Shown: positions 29,354 through 42,685, counted from the first letter of the stretch. The stretch is 64,000 bases of DNA from Symbiodinium natans (GCA_905221605.1 CAJNDS010002065.1:628501-692500), one strand, 5' to 3'. Notes: generated by a model not told the origin, from the letters alone. Program-made: numbers and translations.

Positions 29354-30389
29354 ACAACTCACATGGGGGTTTACGATCTTTGGGGGGGGGGGGGGGTACC
29401 TTAGTGGGTCCTTCTCAATCGGCGGAACCTACTATTTGGGGTCTATATTCGGGGTCCCTGATTCATGCAAACCCCCGCATCTCGCCATGCCCTAAACCCT
29501 AAACCCTAAACTTACCCATGTTTCCCCTCAGGCTGAAGTGTGGACAGCATTCATACGCGCTTCCGCATCTGGGATCCGCGCTGGGATCCATGAAGTAGTT
29601 TCTGTGCCTCGAGGCAGGCACCCCTGAACCCTAAACCCTATAAACCTTAAACCCTAAGAAAAGAACGTCCCACTTCACTCGGCAAACTTGCCACAGTGGA
29701 CATTGTCACATCCCTACCGCTCCAGGGTCTGATGTAGGGTTTTAGGGCTTTATAGGATTTGGGCCTGAGGGTTTTAGGTTTAGGGCTTAGGGTTCAGGGC
29801 TATCTGCAACACCCCCAGCCTGCCAAAGGCTGTTCGCAAACATCTCGGTAGTCTCAGGTCCTGAGCCAAAACATGCACATCCTAACCCCCTGCCAGGGTG
29901 GGCTTTCAGGTGTAGGGTTTAGGGTTTAGGGCTTAGGGCTTAGGGCTTAGGGTTTAGGACTGCGGCCACGTCGCGCTCCCTCGCCGGGAGAAGATACGCA
30001 AGACACGAAAAGGGTGGTTCGTTATCCTTAGTGGCCCCACATATCTGAGGGCGGCTCGTAAAGTCCCACAAAAGCCGACCTATGATGCTGGAGTGGAAAG
30101 GTTCCGAACTACAACTGCATGGAAGTTGTAGTCATACATGCCTGGGTATCAAGCAAGCGGTGGCAAAATAGTAGCTTGCCAGCACTTGACATTTTTTACA
30201 ACATTGCCATCCAAGCAGCTTTGATTCACATTGGAAAGAGACCACTTCCAAATTGCCCTGCTAAACTTGAGCCAGGGAGTCAGCATTTCAGGTTTAGGGT
30301 TTAGGGTGTAGGGTCCTTACGATTGGGGCCAGAAGTACTCTACGAATGTTATAAGCATCGCTACCCTACTTATAACCCTGCTTATAAGA

Positions 30390-30408
30390 AACCATGAACC
30401 TCCAAGTA
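30390..30408. mobile_element. Family-1 fold-back, right arm only
   Basis: ACCATGAACCTCCAAGTA preceded by ACCCTACTTATAACCCTGC. The left arm is not recognisable. Confidence 0.5.
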
Positions 30409-32905
30409 CAACCATGGGGGCTTGATATTTAACTGACCTGACCAGACCCCAAGTGAGTAACCCGCAAAAGGCGGTCTTCTTTGGGCTTCTTTTTCGGGAC
30501 TAGCAACTCCCAGAGGGCCAAAGGAGCGCACCCCTGCAAGGTTACGGGGTTCGCAGCTGACGGTCAACCGGAAGCCTAAACCCGAAACTTCAGCTGTACA
30601 GGGACCCCGGGGTATCGACGTCGGATCGTCGCTTGCTTTTCGCGCTACATCATGCTGCGCTGCTCTGTCCCGAGTTGGGACACGACGTGGGGGAGTCATC
30701 TTTGAGGCATGCTTGAACCCAAAACCGAATTACCCTTTGAGTAATTACACCCCCGAATACCCCAAACACCCTAAGCGCGTACCCTAGATACCCGAAACAT
30801 CGTCACAGACACCCTTTGGCTAACCCAAATACCCTAAGAACCAAAGATCTTCCCATCTGGCCCTAAACCCTCAACCCTAAACCCGGGGACGACTCCCAAG
30901 GAACTGCCTTGGCCGAACAACAAGGCTGGGTCTTCCAGCCCCTTCGTCGCTAAAAGCGCTATAGGCAAGCCCCGCTTTGGAATCCGTGTCCCGTAAAGTG
31001 TGTGGGTGCTACACATATATGTGTATATATATATATGGTTATATACATATGTATATATATATATATTATCCCGAAAGCCTACATATATACTGCAACCGAC
31101 GAACCTGAAACCTTCTCTTTTGTTTTGTTCTTGTCTTCCTCGAAACCCCAAGCAGTGCAGGCGAATTCCGCTCTGGTTTAGCCCATGGCAGGGCTGAAGC
31201 GGCTGTGCGCGGCATCGGATGCCAATTACAAATTCTGTTGGGTTTCTAGGGTTTCGGGTTTGGCTTCAGGTTTAGGGTTTGAGGTTTCAGGGTTTGAGGT
31301 TTCAGGGTTTAGGTTTCAGGATTAGGGCTTGTAAGTTGTGGGATTGTTCTGACTTCGGGACACTTTGATGGTTCGTTTCTCGTGCTCTGGTGGGTACATG
31401 ATGGTACATGGGACCGAAGATCAAGCAAGACGGGAATATGTAACAAAACGTCTAGGACCCAAGCAACTTGGGTGGTCCTGGTGCATCTGGCACCCAGAAC
31501 TACACCGCATCCGGGACTTCAGTTCTAGTTCTAACCTGGCGTGATCGTGATGCGTAAGCCCGAAAACCTGAAACCCTTGTCATGAACTTGCCCAGCGTCC
31601 CTTCACTCATGGTGGCAACGGCCTGGCAGAGTGCTCAAGCTGCCTAGTGCCATACAGGCCGCATAGCCCCAAAAAACTCAGAACTTGAGAGCCTGAAAGA
31701 CACACATCACTAAAATCGCCTAAGTCACACAGCACAAATTCCTAAACAAGGGAAACCCCGCCCTAAACCCTAAAGCCCGATATGGCTAAAATCTGACAAC
31801 TGCGGGTATGCGAGGTCTTAGGCAAAATCCGACCCTGCGTCCAAACCTGAGCCCTTAAACCCCAAAACCTACACCCTATAAGCCTTAAACCCTAGACGCG
31901 CAAGCCTTCACCTTAAACCCATGCTTGCTAACCCTCAAGCCCCAAGCCCCAAGCCATCAGCCCTCAACCCTCCATCCCCAAAACCCCAAAACCTCAAACC
32001 TTAACCCAGGAAGCTCTAAGACACCCCTACGCCCTTATGCCCTTAACGCAAACCCTAAACCCTAAAACCCTAAACCCGAAAAACCGAAAAACCCTAAACC
32101 CTAAATACTAAACCGACTAAACCCTCAAAAATGAACCCCAAAAGCCCTAAACCCTAAACCCTAAATACTAAACCCTCAAAACAAGCCCCAAAAACCCTAA
32201 ACCCTAAACCCTAAACCCCCAAACCCTAAACCAAAAGGACCTTCGCCTCGCAGCTTCCAAGGCTTCCACCTCAACAAAGCGGCTGAGGGTTTCGGGTTTG
32301 GGGTTTAGGGTTTGGGGTTTAGGGTTTAGGGTTTAGGGTTCAGGGTTTAGGGTTCAGGGTTTGAGGTTCAGGGTTTTTGGTTTAGGGTTGTTGGAAAAGG
32401 GGAGGGGGAGGGGCTGATTGGTCCGAGTTTCAGGGTTCATGCGGCTCAGGGGCTGCAGGGGAGCTTGAGGGTTCGTACCTTTTTTAGGCCCCTACAAACC
32501 CGTCAAGCTCTTCACCCTAAGCCCTAGAAAGGGACGGCAAATCCCTAAACCCTATGCCCCAAAACCCTAAACTCTAAACTCCAAACCCTATGCCCTACAT
32601 TCAAAGCTCTTTACCGTAAACTCGAAAATCTCAACTCTGAACCCTAAACCCTAAACTCTGGACCCTGAACTCTAACCCCTCAACCCTAAACCCCCGACCA
32701 ACTGGGTGCTGGACGCTGGACCGAAACTCGCGCTTCGACATCACGCGCAGCGCGGAGACCTCGCCCGCGCCCCGCCGGTTTTTTAGGGCCTTTTGGCTTC
32801 GGGGCTTGCCGGAAGGCTCAGCATGTAGTGCCTTTTTTTGAGTTGGCTATAGGTGGCTATGGTATACTGCAACAAAAAGGTACTGCGTTAGCAGCCGTCA
32901 GGCGC

Positions 32906-33049
32906 ACTTAGAGGTCCATGCATACATCGATGGGTACTTGCAGGTAGGGTCAGTAGGGTGGTAAGTAGGGCAACTATGGCTATAACAACCTTGTCCCGGG
33001 TACTGGCAGCCCTACTTGTCAGTACCCATGAGTCATGAATCTCTAAGTA
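32906..33049. mobile_element. Fold-back (MITE-like) element, family 1
   Basis: The left end ACTTAGAGGTCCATG and the right end CATGAATCTCTAAGTA are inverted, with GTAGGG/CCTACTT motifs and GGGTACTTG/CAGTACCC inside. Confidence 0.62.
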
Positions 33050-33281
33050 GGCTTTGTGGGGTGCAATTGGGCTTGTAGGGCTTGTAAGGTCTATTGGGCT
33101 TGTAGAGCAAATGTAGGGCGCACACACAGACGTTGTGGGGGTTCATACATAGTTGGGGGTCTCTTTAGGTCATTTACAAGGCCTGCGCTGAGCATCCCTT
33201 TTAGGAACGTCGCCTGCCACTCGTCTCTTTCTCGCATCGTCTCCTTCAAATCCTGGCCATGCCGTAGGGTGTGAGGCACCA

Positions 33282-33398
33282 TACTTAGAGGTTCGTGGGT
33301 ACTTAGAAGTAGGATTCTGAGCAGCAGGGTAGCTCTGGTGATAACCTTACTTAGGGCACGCATAACCCTACTTATAAGCACCCATGAACCTCCAAGTA
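33282..33398. mobile_element. Fold-back (MITE-like) element, family 1
   Basis: The clearest copy. TACTTAGAGGTTCGTGGGTA at the left mirrors CACCCATGAACCTCCAAGTA at the right, and AAGTAGG mirrors CCTACTT inside. Confidence 0.72.
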
Positions 33399-33696
33399 GC
33401 AGAGAATGGGGTCACACGCCATAGCAGCTCAAACCAACAGAAAGCTTAAACCCAAAAACCCTTACTAAACCCTAAACTAAACCCTAAACTAAACCCTAAA
33501 CCTCTGCCTGAAGGCTCTCGAAGGGCCCTACAGGTTGCTGTCCTTTCGCAGTCCGTCGCGCTCCTCCTCCAAGGCTCTCACCTCGGCTTCTCCCCCAAGC
33601 AAAACCTTCTCCCACGAGGCCCAGAAGTAGGGTTAAGGGGTTTAGGGTTTAGGGTTTTTTGTTTAGGGTTTAGGGTCGAGGGCTTAGGATTGGGAA

Positions 33697-33807
33697 TACC
33701 TTGGGATGCCCCCCCTTATACTAACAGTGCTCAATAGGAATTACAGTATCCCCTATTGTAATCCCTATAAAGGACTGTCAGCAACATAGGGGGAACATCC
33801 CAAGGTA
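33697..33807. mobile_element. Fold-back (MITE-like) element, family 3
   Basis: The left arm TACCTTGGGATGCCCCCC is mirrored by GGGGGAACATCCCAAGGTA at the right, with CTAACAGT/ACTGTCAG and GGAATTACA/TGTAATCC inside. The same palindrome is at 37151, with half of it near 265-335. Confidence 0.68.
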
Positions 33808-33924
33808 TAACCGCTGAAAGGCAGCCGTCGCCCAAACCCAATTTACAGCATCAAGTGAAGTCAACCTGCCTTTCGTGATATGTCGTTTGGGGTAACTATA
33901 TAGACTGTAAAAAGATAACTAGAT

Positions 33925-33975
33925 ACATACATACATACATACATACATACATACATACATACATACATACATACA

Positions 33976-34011
<36 letters not shown>

Positions 34012-34025
34012 CATATATGTATATG
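33925..34025. repeat. (ACAT)n microsatellite
   Basis: About twenty perfect ACAT units grading into TATATA/ATATGT. Confidence 0.95.
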
Positions 34026-35275
34026 TATACTCATTATTCTTTGTAATTTGTCATGGCCTGACTCTTCAGCTTCTCGATCTCCTCCTCCTGCATGAAGACC
34101 TTGACAGCGCTAGGACATCGCCAGGAGGGTTTTGGTCGGGGTCTGCCCGGAGGTTGTTTCGGCACGTTTCTTCCCCTGGGAGGATCCAAAAATGGATCCT
34201 CTTAAGGGTTCCTAAGAATGACCCAATGGTAGCATAGGGTACTTTTTTTGGATCCTCCCGGGGTCTATCTTGCTGTGGGTTAGGTCTCTCGGTCGGTTCG
34301 GAATCCTGATTGGTAGGAAGAGCATCTCTCGCTACAGCCGGGGGCTCACATGACAAATCGGGCCATGAACCCGAAAACCCCGAAACCCCAAACCCTAAAA
34401 CCCAAGATCTCTACAACCCTAAAAACCCCGAAACCCTAGAACCCTACAACCCCAAAACCCTAACACCCTGAAAATCTACAACCCTAAAACTCTCCAATCA
34501 CTCAGGACTTGCCCACAGTACCGGCACCATAGAACCTGCTGAAGGACTTCAGACGGTCTTGCCAAGCAAGCCTGACAGGCTGAGAAGATATGTTCAGAAT
34601 ATACTATACCTGTAAGTTACATGCTGCAATAAAAAAAAGAAATATATGGCTGAGCCCATCAGCCTTGGAATTCCACGCGTCGTGGCGATCCTCGCAGACC
34701 TGGGAGGATCTAGAAGCTGGAGTCACTAGAGCCCTTAAGCCCAAATACCTCTCAATCCGCAAACCCCATAGGCCCATTTCCGGGGCCGAGCTGTTTCTGC
34801 CACATGGGAGTTCGATTACCGATTCTGGGCTCCTGCGCTGCCTCCACGCCTGCCTCACGACCCGAACGCGCTCAGAAATCAGAGGCCCCTGGCCAGTCGG
34901 ATAGCCTGAGCTAACCCCTAAACCCCAAACCCTAAATCCCTGAACCCTAAACCCTAAACCGAGCTCCAGGCCCGCAGGTCGTCTAGGAACTGCTTCTGCT
35001 GCTGGAAGTACCAGGACAGGTCTTGGGGCTCCTTCTTCGCGTCCCAGGATGGGAAGGATGAGGGTCGAAGCCCGAACGAAGGGGGGGGGGGGAGGGCTTG
35101 GGGACCCAAACCCCTCTAGGGTTTGGGGTTTAGGGTTCAGGGTTTCGGGTTTAGGGTTTCGGGTTTAGGATTTCGAGACATGAGGATACCTTTGGGGAGT
35201 TCACGCTGTAGCCCCAAAGCCTAAATCCTTGCAAAGTGCGATCGACTTTGTGGATCCAGGGGGACAGAAACTGCT

Positions 35276-35330
35276 CGGAGGTTCATGGATACTTAAAAGC
35301 AGGGTTAGCTGCGGTTATAACCCTGCTTGC
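35276..35330. mobile_element. Family-1 fold-back, left arm only
   Basis: CGGAGGTTCATGGATACTTA followed by AGCAGGGTTAG and ATAACCCTGCTT. The distal arm is missing. Confidence 0.5.
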
Positions 35331-35585
35331 CCAGACTCGGATGGGGCCAGAGCTTGCGGCAAGTCAACCCGGATCGTCGAAATTGATCAACCAATACAGC
35401 AGGGAGAAGGAATGCAAAGTATGGACCGTAAGGGAATAGGGGTAGAGCTTGAAAGACCTGAGAAAACCCATCGAACGGAGCTTTTCATAGCGGAGCTCCA
35501 TGGCCCTTTGCCACAGGGGCGCCGGTCAGTTCTCTTCACGGGGCTTCTAGGTTCGTAGGCGTCCTCTTTGAAGCCCTTCCTCAGG

Positions 35586-35671
35586 GCCCATGTACCTGTA
35601 CATACTTGGGCCTACAAAAGGTTCGTTTACAGGGCCCAAGTGTATGCATGTAGGTACATGGACCCTTAGGG
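35586..35671. mobile_element. Fold-back, family 2
   Basis: GGGCCCATGTACCTGTACAT and TTGGGCCT at the left are mirrored by AGGGCCCAAGTGTATG and TAGGTACATGGACCCT at the right. Confidence 0.55.
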
Positions 35672-36502
35672 CATAACAAGGCGCCACTACTGTTAGAAAA
35701 CTGACCAGTTGTTAACATCTCTCCAACCTCCTGGGAGGCAGTCCGGGTGCTCCATGTTCCGACCCAAGTCATCTGAGCCGCTGCCGCCTCGAAGCCCTCT
35801 TCGCCAAACCATCGATCGTAGAGGGCCGCCCGAATCCAATGCCCAAGTCGTCGAAGCGTCCGAAGTGTGCCGGTCATCAGGTGGGATGGTGGAGCGACTC
35901 CAACCGCCACCCCGATGCGCCTTCAGAGGACCTGCGGCAAAGGAATGGTTGAAACAAGCTGACCGCAAGGTACTCAGCAAGTCGACTCGGTGAGATGGAG
36001 TTGACCCAAGCTCTAAACCCCAAGCTCTAAGCCTTAATCCCTAAACTCTAAACCCCAAACCCTAAACTCTAAATCCCATACCCTAAACCTTAAACCCTAA
36101 AACTCTAAACCCCAAACCCCAAACCCTCAACTCTGATCCAGCAACTAATTTGGATGCCCGAGCCTCTCCAGCACCAGCTTCTTTGTGTGGAATGCTTCCA
36201 AGCTAGGGGAGTGCCCGATGGACACGAAACCCTGCACATGCCTTGCAGCAGTCTAGGGTTTAGGGTTTAGGATTTAGGGTTTAGGGTTTGGGGTTTAGGG
36301 TTTAGAGTTTAGGGTTTAGGGTTTCGGGTTTGGGGTTTAGGGATGTCTTGACAGCTGGTAAGTATTCGTAACTCGTACCACTTGGTTCCAAATGAACTTG
36401 GGGGCGGACTCTTCAAACTCATGGCCCCAGTGTAGTGCCCCGAAGGCTATTTACAGGGTCTCATGACTGGACTTAAACGAAAAGCCGTAAACCCCAGCCT
36501 AA

Positions 36503-36655
36503 ACCCTAAACCCTAAACCCTAAACCCTAAACTCTGAAACCTAAACCCTAAACCTTGAAACCTAAACCCTAAACCCTAAACCCTAAACCCTAAACCCTAA
36601 ACCCTAAACCCTAAACCCTAAACCCTAAACCCTAAACCCTAAACCCTAAACCCTC
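36503..36655 (-). repeat. CCCTAAA interstitial array, long
   Basis: About twenty units with a few CTCTGAA and CCTTGAA variants near the left end. Confidence 0.9.
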
Positions 36656-36767
36656 ACCCCCCACAGCTCCGCCAAAGTGCCGTTGCAGGTTCTCGTACAT
36701 GACCGACTGGTTTGACCTGTCCAAGGCGGAGGTTGCCTCGTCCAGGATTGCAAACCTCCTCAGATGC

Positions 36768-36837
36768 TTAGGGTTTAGGGTTTAGGGTTTAGGGTTTAGG
36801 GTTTATGGTTTAGGGTTTGTGGTTTAGGGTTTAGGGC
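36768..36837 (+). repeat. TTTAGGG interstitial array
   Basis: About ten units, some TTTATGG or TTTGTGG. It has the opposite orientation to the array 110 bp to the left. Confidence 0.85.
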
Positions 36838-37150
36838 TAAGGGGTCGGAGTTTAGGGCATGAGGGTTTTGTAGGGCTTCAGGGATTAAGAATTATTTTCC
36901 TGGAAGTACTACAATCCCGACTAGGGTATCTGAACCATAAAGCCTTTGAGGGTTCATGTTGCTCCTCATAGGCTCTCGGACCGTAGGGTCTAAGGCAACC
37001 CTAGGGTGTAGGCCACTCCCTCCGCCCTCTTTGCCAATCCGGTGTGCAGATGTTCCTGCAGCAGCAGCCGTGCGAAGCCCAGCCGCTGCCTTTCGCCTCC
37101 AGAGAGGACGGCGTCAAAGTCAATGGGCGCATCCAGACCTCACCGCGATA

Positions 37151-37256
37151 GGTCGGGATGTTCCCCCTTAGGCTGGCAGTTCTTAAGAGGGATTGTAGTA
37201 CTCACGATTATAATTCCTTATTAAGGACTGTTAGTATAAGGGGGAACATCCCAAGC
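37151..37256. mobile_element. Fold-back (MITE-like) element, family 3
   Basis: The left arm CGGGATGTTCCCCCTTA is mirrored by TAAGGGGGAACATCCCAAG, with inner arms AGTTCTTAAGAGGGATT and AATTCCTTATTAAGGACT. Confidence 0.68.
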
Positions 37257-37964
37257 TGCAGGCGCAGACTTTGCTGCTGTTGTTCCTCAATATGGAGATG
37301 ATCATTCTCATGACTTCTCTCATACTTGTTCTATTGTCTTTGATCTTTCGATGATTACTGTCAACTGTCACGATTCCATTGGCGATGTCTATGACAAGTA
37401 GAGACTCCCATACTGTTCCTGTGGCTAGAGTTACTGCTACAAGTATGAGCTTGACTACGACTCTTTACTCTTTCTTGTGCTACTACCTTGATGAAATCAC
37501 AAACCCTACACTGCAACAATTACGTAACAAGATTGCAGGAGTGAGAAGGTGCTCGCAAGGCGCCGGGCTGGAAGTGCACAACCAGAAACCCCATAAACCC
37601 TAAGCCCCAATTAAACTCCATGAAACCAAAGCCCCAAACCCCACTGACCCACAACCCTGACCCCCATGAACTCCAAACCCCCCCTCAACCCCTACAAGCC
37701 CCCCAAACCCTACATCAAAATACCTATTAAAAAAACAACCCCAAACCCCTATATCCATCCTAAACCCCCTTGCCCCCGCCCACCCCCCCCCCACCGAGGT
37801 GCGGGCCATAGCGCTGGTGAAGGTAAGCCAAGTTCACCTTGGCCAGGACCTCGCGGATGCGATCATCTCCGGGGCATCGGCCGCCCGCCTCCTGACAGGC
37901 TGGCTGCATGCATATACATGTCCTTATCTGCTTGCGATTATAATATATATATATATGTGCCATG

Positions 37965-37995
37965 GACCTTTAGGTATAATGTGATGACTTGCTTT
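37965..37995 (+). repeat. Inverted terminal sequence, left
   Basis: GGACCTTTAGGTATAATGTG and the bases following it are repeated inverted at 55337-55362. The same sequence opens copy A at 22266. Confidence 0.65.
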
Positions 37996-38349
37996 GGGTT
38001 TTACTTCAACAGTACTAACAGTTATCAAATGAGTACTTGCGTTTTATATTATGCATATTGCTACTAGAAAGTAGGTGACATTTTATGGCTTTTGGGCTCA
38101 TGGTCTAGGGTTGTGCATTCAACGGTTATAAAAGGATTGTGCGAACAGTCCAGGGTTTATCACCCCTTCCTGTTGTCGAGGAGAAAAGGGGTCGGATAAC
38201 AGGAGAAGATCAAGGAACCATGGAACTGTGTTACATTCAGTCACTATTCACTTTACACCCTCTCCTCTCTTCCCTTTCTTAGAAGAAAAGGAAAGTGGAA
38301 GGAATCATCAAAGAAAAAGTCCGTCTCACTACCTTCATCCACCGTCTCC

Positions 38350-38358
38350 TCTTTTTTT

Positions 38359-38432
<74 letters not shown>
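38350..38432. repeat. (CT)n microsatellite
   Basis: CT run with a few interruptions. It differs in length and interruptions from its counterpart at 22659. Confidence 0.95.
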
Positions 38433-38434
<2 letters not shown>

Positions 38435-41400
38435 TACCGAGGAGAATAATGGCTACATATAAAGCACACATGTCAATCTCAACCCATTCGTCCTCCCTCT
38501 TCTGGCTGCTCTCTCACTTGTAGCTTTTGTCTCTTCTTGTTTTGCTTATGGAGGAGAGAATGCATAACACTAGATGAGCGAAGCGCATGGACGGGAAGAG
38601 CGAGAAGCAAGTAGTTGTTTGTTGCATAGGGGAGGCCCACTCTCCCCTAGAGCAGGGACGAGTTCCCCCCTGTTCCCTTCCTTTGCCTTCTTTAGTCCCT
38701 CCTCTGCGCTCCAACTGTTCTGTTCCGTCTTTTACGGAGAAAGAAGGGGTAAAGAAGAAGGACGAAGACGGTTCCCCTGTCCAATTGTGCATGTTCATTT
38801 TATCTACAGGAGTTAGCAAGAGTGTTTAAGCAAGCTAGATAAAGAGAACAACAAGAACAAGGACGAGGAAACCACGGGCAGAATGTACAAGGAAAAACAC
38901 GAGGAATGAAATCCCATCGCAAAGATAAGTGCCCACACTCAGTCTCACTGCATTCATCCTCTAATCCTCTCTTCTTTCCCTTCTGTGGTTCTCTTCTTGT
39001 CCTCCTTCTTCTCTCTGCTCTCTCCCTTCTAGCTTGTGTCTCTTCTTGATTTTCTTGTGCGAGAGAGAATGCATAACACTAGATGAGCGAAGCACATGGA
39101 CGGGAAGCGGAGAGAGAAGCAAGTAGTTTTTTGTTGCATAAGGAGGCCCACTCTCCCCCTAGGGCAGAGATGAGTTCCCCTGTTCCCTTCCTCTTGCCTT
39201 CTTTAATCTCTCCCCTGCGTTCCAAGTTTTCCGTTCCTTCGTTTACGGAGACAGAAAGTTGTATATACAAGGACGAAGACGGTTCCCCTGTCCAGCATGT
39301 TTTCTGATCTTCCCATTCAGCGAGAAAGGAACAGACAACAGGGGAAAGCACAAGGAACAAGAGAGTTTAAGCAAGCTAGATAACAACAAGGAAAAGAAAG
39401 AGGAAGCCACGAGCAGAATGTACAAGAAAAACACGAGGAAGGAATAAGTGGTGCTCTTCTTGCAGAATGGAGATTTAAGAACACAAGCCAATCTCAGTAC
39501 ATTGATCCTCCCTCTTCTCTCTGCTCTCTCCCTTCTAGCTTTTGTCTCTTCTTGTTTTGCTTGTGGAGGAGAGAATGCATAACGCTAGATGAGCGAAGCA
39601 CATGGGTGGGAAGAGATAGAGAGGGCAAGTACTTGTTTGTTGCATAAGGGACCTAATTTTCCCCTAGAGCAGGGATGAGTTCCCGTGTTCCCTTCCTTTT
39701 GCGTTCTTTGATCCCTCCCCTGCGTTCCAACTTTTCTGTTCATTCTTCTAGGGAGAAAAAAGGAAGTAAACCAAAGGACGAAGACGGTTCCCTGTCCTCT
39801 TGCGCTTTTTCTTTTGAACTTAATTACCCATTCAACGAGATAAGAACAGACAACAAGAGGAAAACAACATACATGCGACAAACATTTTTTCAGGAGAAGG
39901 GAGTCGGATAACAGGTGAAGAACAAGGAAGACATCCATCCTCTCCTCTGCTCTCTTATCTTGCTCTCTTATCTCTCTTCTCTGGCTCTGTTCTTGCCGGA
40001 AAGAAAGATGAATGTCCAAGAACCCAAGATCATCTCGTTACCTTCGTCCTCGCTCTCCTCTCTTCTCGCTTTTTCTCTGCTCTGTGTTTTTCTTATGGAG
40101 GAGAGAATAGTAAACAGTCTCGCGAAGTCGGATTTGGGGCTGCGCGCGGGGATCTCCCCCACAAACCCCTCGAAAGAACGAAAGAAAGCGGGCAGCTGTT
40201 CGTTGCAAGGCTCCCCCTAGAGACCTAGTGCAGGCCTGAGTTCCCTGGGCTCGTCTTCCCCTAGAGCACAGTTGAGTTCCCTTATTCCTCAGTTTTGCCT
40301 TCATCCCTCCCCTGCGTTCCAAATTTTCTAAGCAGAACGCACAAGAAAACACGAGGAAGGAATAACAAATGACAAAGATAAGTGCCCACACCCAGTCTCA
40401 CTGCATTCATCCTCTAATCCTTTCTTCTTTCTCTTCTGTGGTTCTCTTCTTGCAGAATGAAGATTTAAGAACACAAACCAATCTCACTACATTCATCCTC
40501 CCTCTTCCCTCTGCTCTCTCCCTTCTAGCTTTTGTCTTTTCTTGTTTGTCTTGTGGAAGAGAGAATGCATAACACTAGATGAGCGAAGCACATGGACGGG
40601 AAGAGAAAGAAGCAAGTACTTGTTTGTTCTGAGTTCCTCTGTTCCCTTCCTTTGCGTTCTTTAATCCTTCCCCTGCGTTCCAACTTTTCTGTTCCTTCTT
40701 TCAAGGAGAAAGAAAAGGGTAAATACAAGGGCGAAGACGGTTCCCCTGTCCACTTGCGCATGTTCTTTTGGTCTACCCGTTCAGCTAGAAAGGAACAAAC
40801 AACAGGGGAAACACAAGGAACTAACAAGAGTGCTTAAGCAAGCTAGATAACAACACAAAAAAGGAAGCCGCGAGCAGAATGTACAAGAAACACACAAGGA
40901 AGAAATAACAAATGATAAAGATAAGCGCCCTTACTCAGTCTCACTGCAATCATCCTCCATGTGGTTCTCTTGTTACAGAATGAAGATTTAGGAACAATCT
41001 CACCATTCATCCTCCCTCTTCTCTCTGCTCTCTCCCTTCTAGCTTTTGTCTCTTCTTGTTTTGCTTATGGAGGAGAGAATGCATAACACTAGATGAGCGA
41101 AGCACCTGGACGGGAAGAAAGAGAAGCAAGTACTTGTTTGTTGCGTAAGGCCCACTCTCCCCCTAGGGCAGGGATGAGTTCCCCTGTTCCCTTCCTTTTG
41201 CCTTCTTTAATCTCTCCCTTGCATTCCAACTTTTCCGTTCTTCGTTTAAGGAAAAAAAGAAGGTATATACAAGGACGAAGACGGTTCCCCTGGTTCTTTT
41301 GATCTTCCCATTCAGCGAGAAAGGAACAGACAACAAGAGGAAAACAACAAACCTTTGACTAACGTGCGGTTCTTTCAGGAGAAGAAGGAGTCGGATAACA

Positions 41401-42473
41401 GGAGAAGAACAAGGAAGAGGTAAACATGAAAATATGTCACTCTTCTATTTACACACTCTCCTCATCTCTCCGCTCTTCCCTTTCTTGCCTGTTGGAGAAG
41501 AAATGAGGAAGAAAATAAACCAAAAAAAAGCAAGGGGGAGGCACCCTGATTCATTCTCACTGCCTTCATCCATCCTCTCCTCTGCTCTCTTATCTTGCTC
41601 TCTTATCTCTTCTCGGGCTCTGTTCTTGCCGGAAAGCAAGATGAATGTCCAAGAACCCAAGATCATCTCGTTACCTTCGTCCTCGCTCTCATCTCTTCTC
41701 GCTTTTTCTCTGCTCTTTGCTTTTCTTATGGAGGAGAGAATTGCAAACAGTCTCGCGAAGTCAGATTTGGGGCTGCACGCGTGCGCGTGGGGGTCTCCCA
41801 CAAACCCCTCGAAAGAAAGAAAGAAAGCGGGCAGCCGTTCGTTGCGAAGGGGGTCTCGAGCCCTAGTGACCTAGTGCAGGCCTGAGTTCCCTGGGCTCGT
41901 TTTCCACTAGAGCGCGGTTGAGTTCCCTTATTCCTCAATTTTGCCTTCATCCCTCCCCAACTTTTCTGAGCAGAACGCACAAGAAAACACGAGGAGGGAA
42001 TAACAGATGACAAAGATAAGTGCCCACACCCAGTCTCACTGCATTCATCCTCTAATCCTCTCTTCTTTCTCTTCTGTGGTTCTCTTCTTGCAGAATGAAG
42101 ATTTAAGAACACAAACCAATTTCACTACATTCATCCTCCCTCTTCCCTCTGCTCTCTCCCTTCTAGCTTTTGTCTCTTCTTGTTTTTCTTGCCGAAGAGA
42201 GAATGCATAGCACTAGATGAGCGAAGCACATGGACGAGAAGAGAGAGAAGCAAGTACTTGTTTGTTCTGAGTTCCTCTGTTCCCTTCCTTTGCATTCTTT
42301 AATCCCTCCCTCCGTTCCAACTTTTCTGTTCCTTCTTTCAAGGAGAAAAAAGAAGGTAAATACAAGGACGAAGACGGTTCCCCTGTCCACTTGCGCATGT
42401 TCTTTTGGTCTACCCATTCAGCTAGAACGGAACAGACAACAGGGGGAAACACAAGGAACTAACAAGAGTGTCT
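38433..42473. repeat. Tandem satellite, ~0.46-0.66 kb unit, copy B
   Basis: Counterpart of 22744-26785 with the same unit landmarks at about 38554, 39064, 39570, 40560, 41073 and 42200. Open frames on both strands repeat with the unit and are not genes. Confidence 0.88.
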
Positions 42474-42685
42474 GGTGCTTGACCGCACCCTGGTCCCTTG
42501 CTCTCAAAGGGCTACTGTATACTTTGCACACAAACTCCAACATCGAACCTCAAGGCTTTAAGGCCTTTCTGAAGCTGGCACATACGCATGAAACTTCTTC
42601 AGCTTCGGGAAGTTTACTCGCTTAACCAACTTCCCGTACTCACAGTACGCAGTTTGTCGAAGCAAAGGTGCTTGCAGGGGTATTT

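Larger units (their letters stand above)
28748..37940. other. Telomere-repeat mosaic, no gene seen
   Basis: Unique fragments with TTTAGGG/CCCTAAA arrays, more degenerate than at the left. It holds two family-1 fold-backs (32906, 33282), two family-3 fold-backs (33697, 37151), an (ACAT)n run at 33925 and a long CCCTAAA array at 36500. Frames of 60-130 codons (for example 30382-30699, 34590-34904, 35229-35558 and 37666-38067) have no recognisable domain and overlap repeats. Confidence 0.78.
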
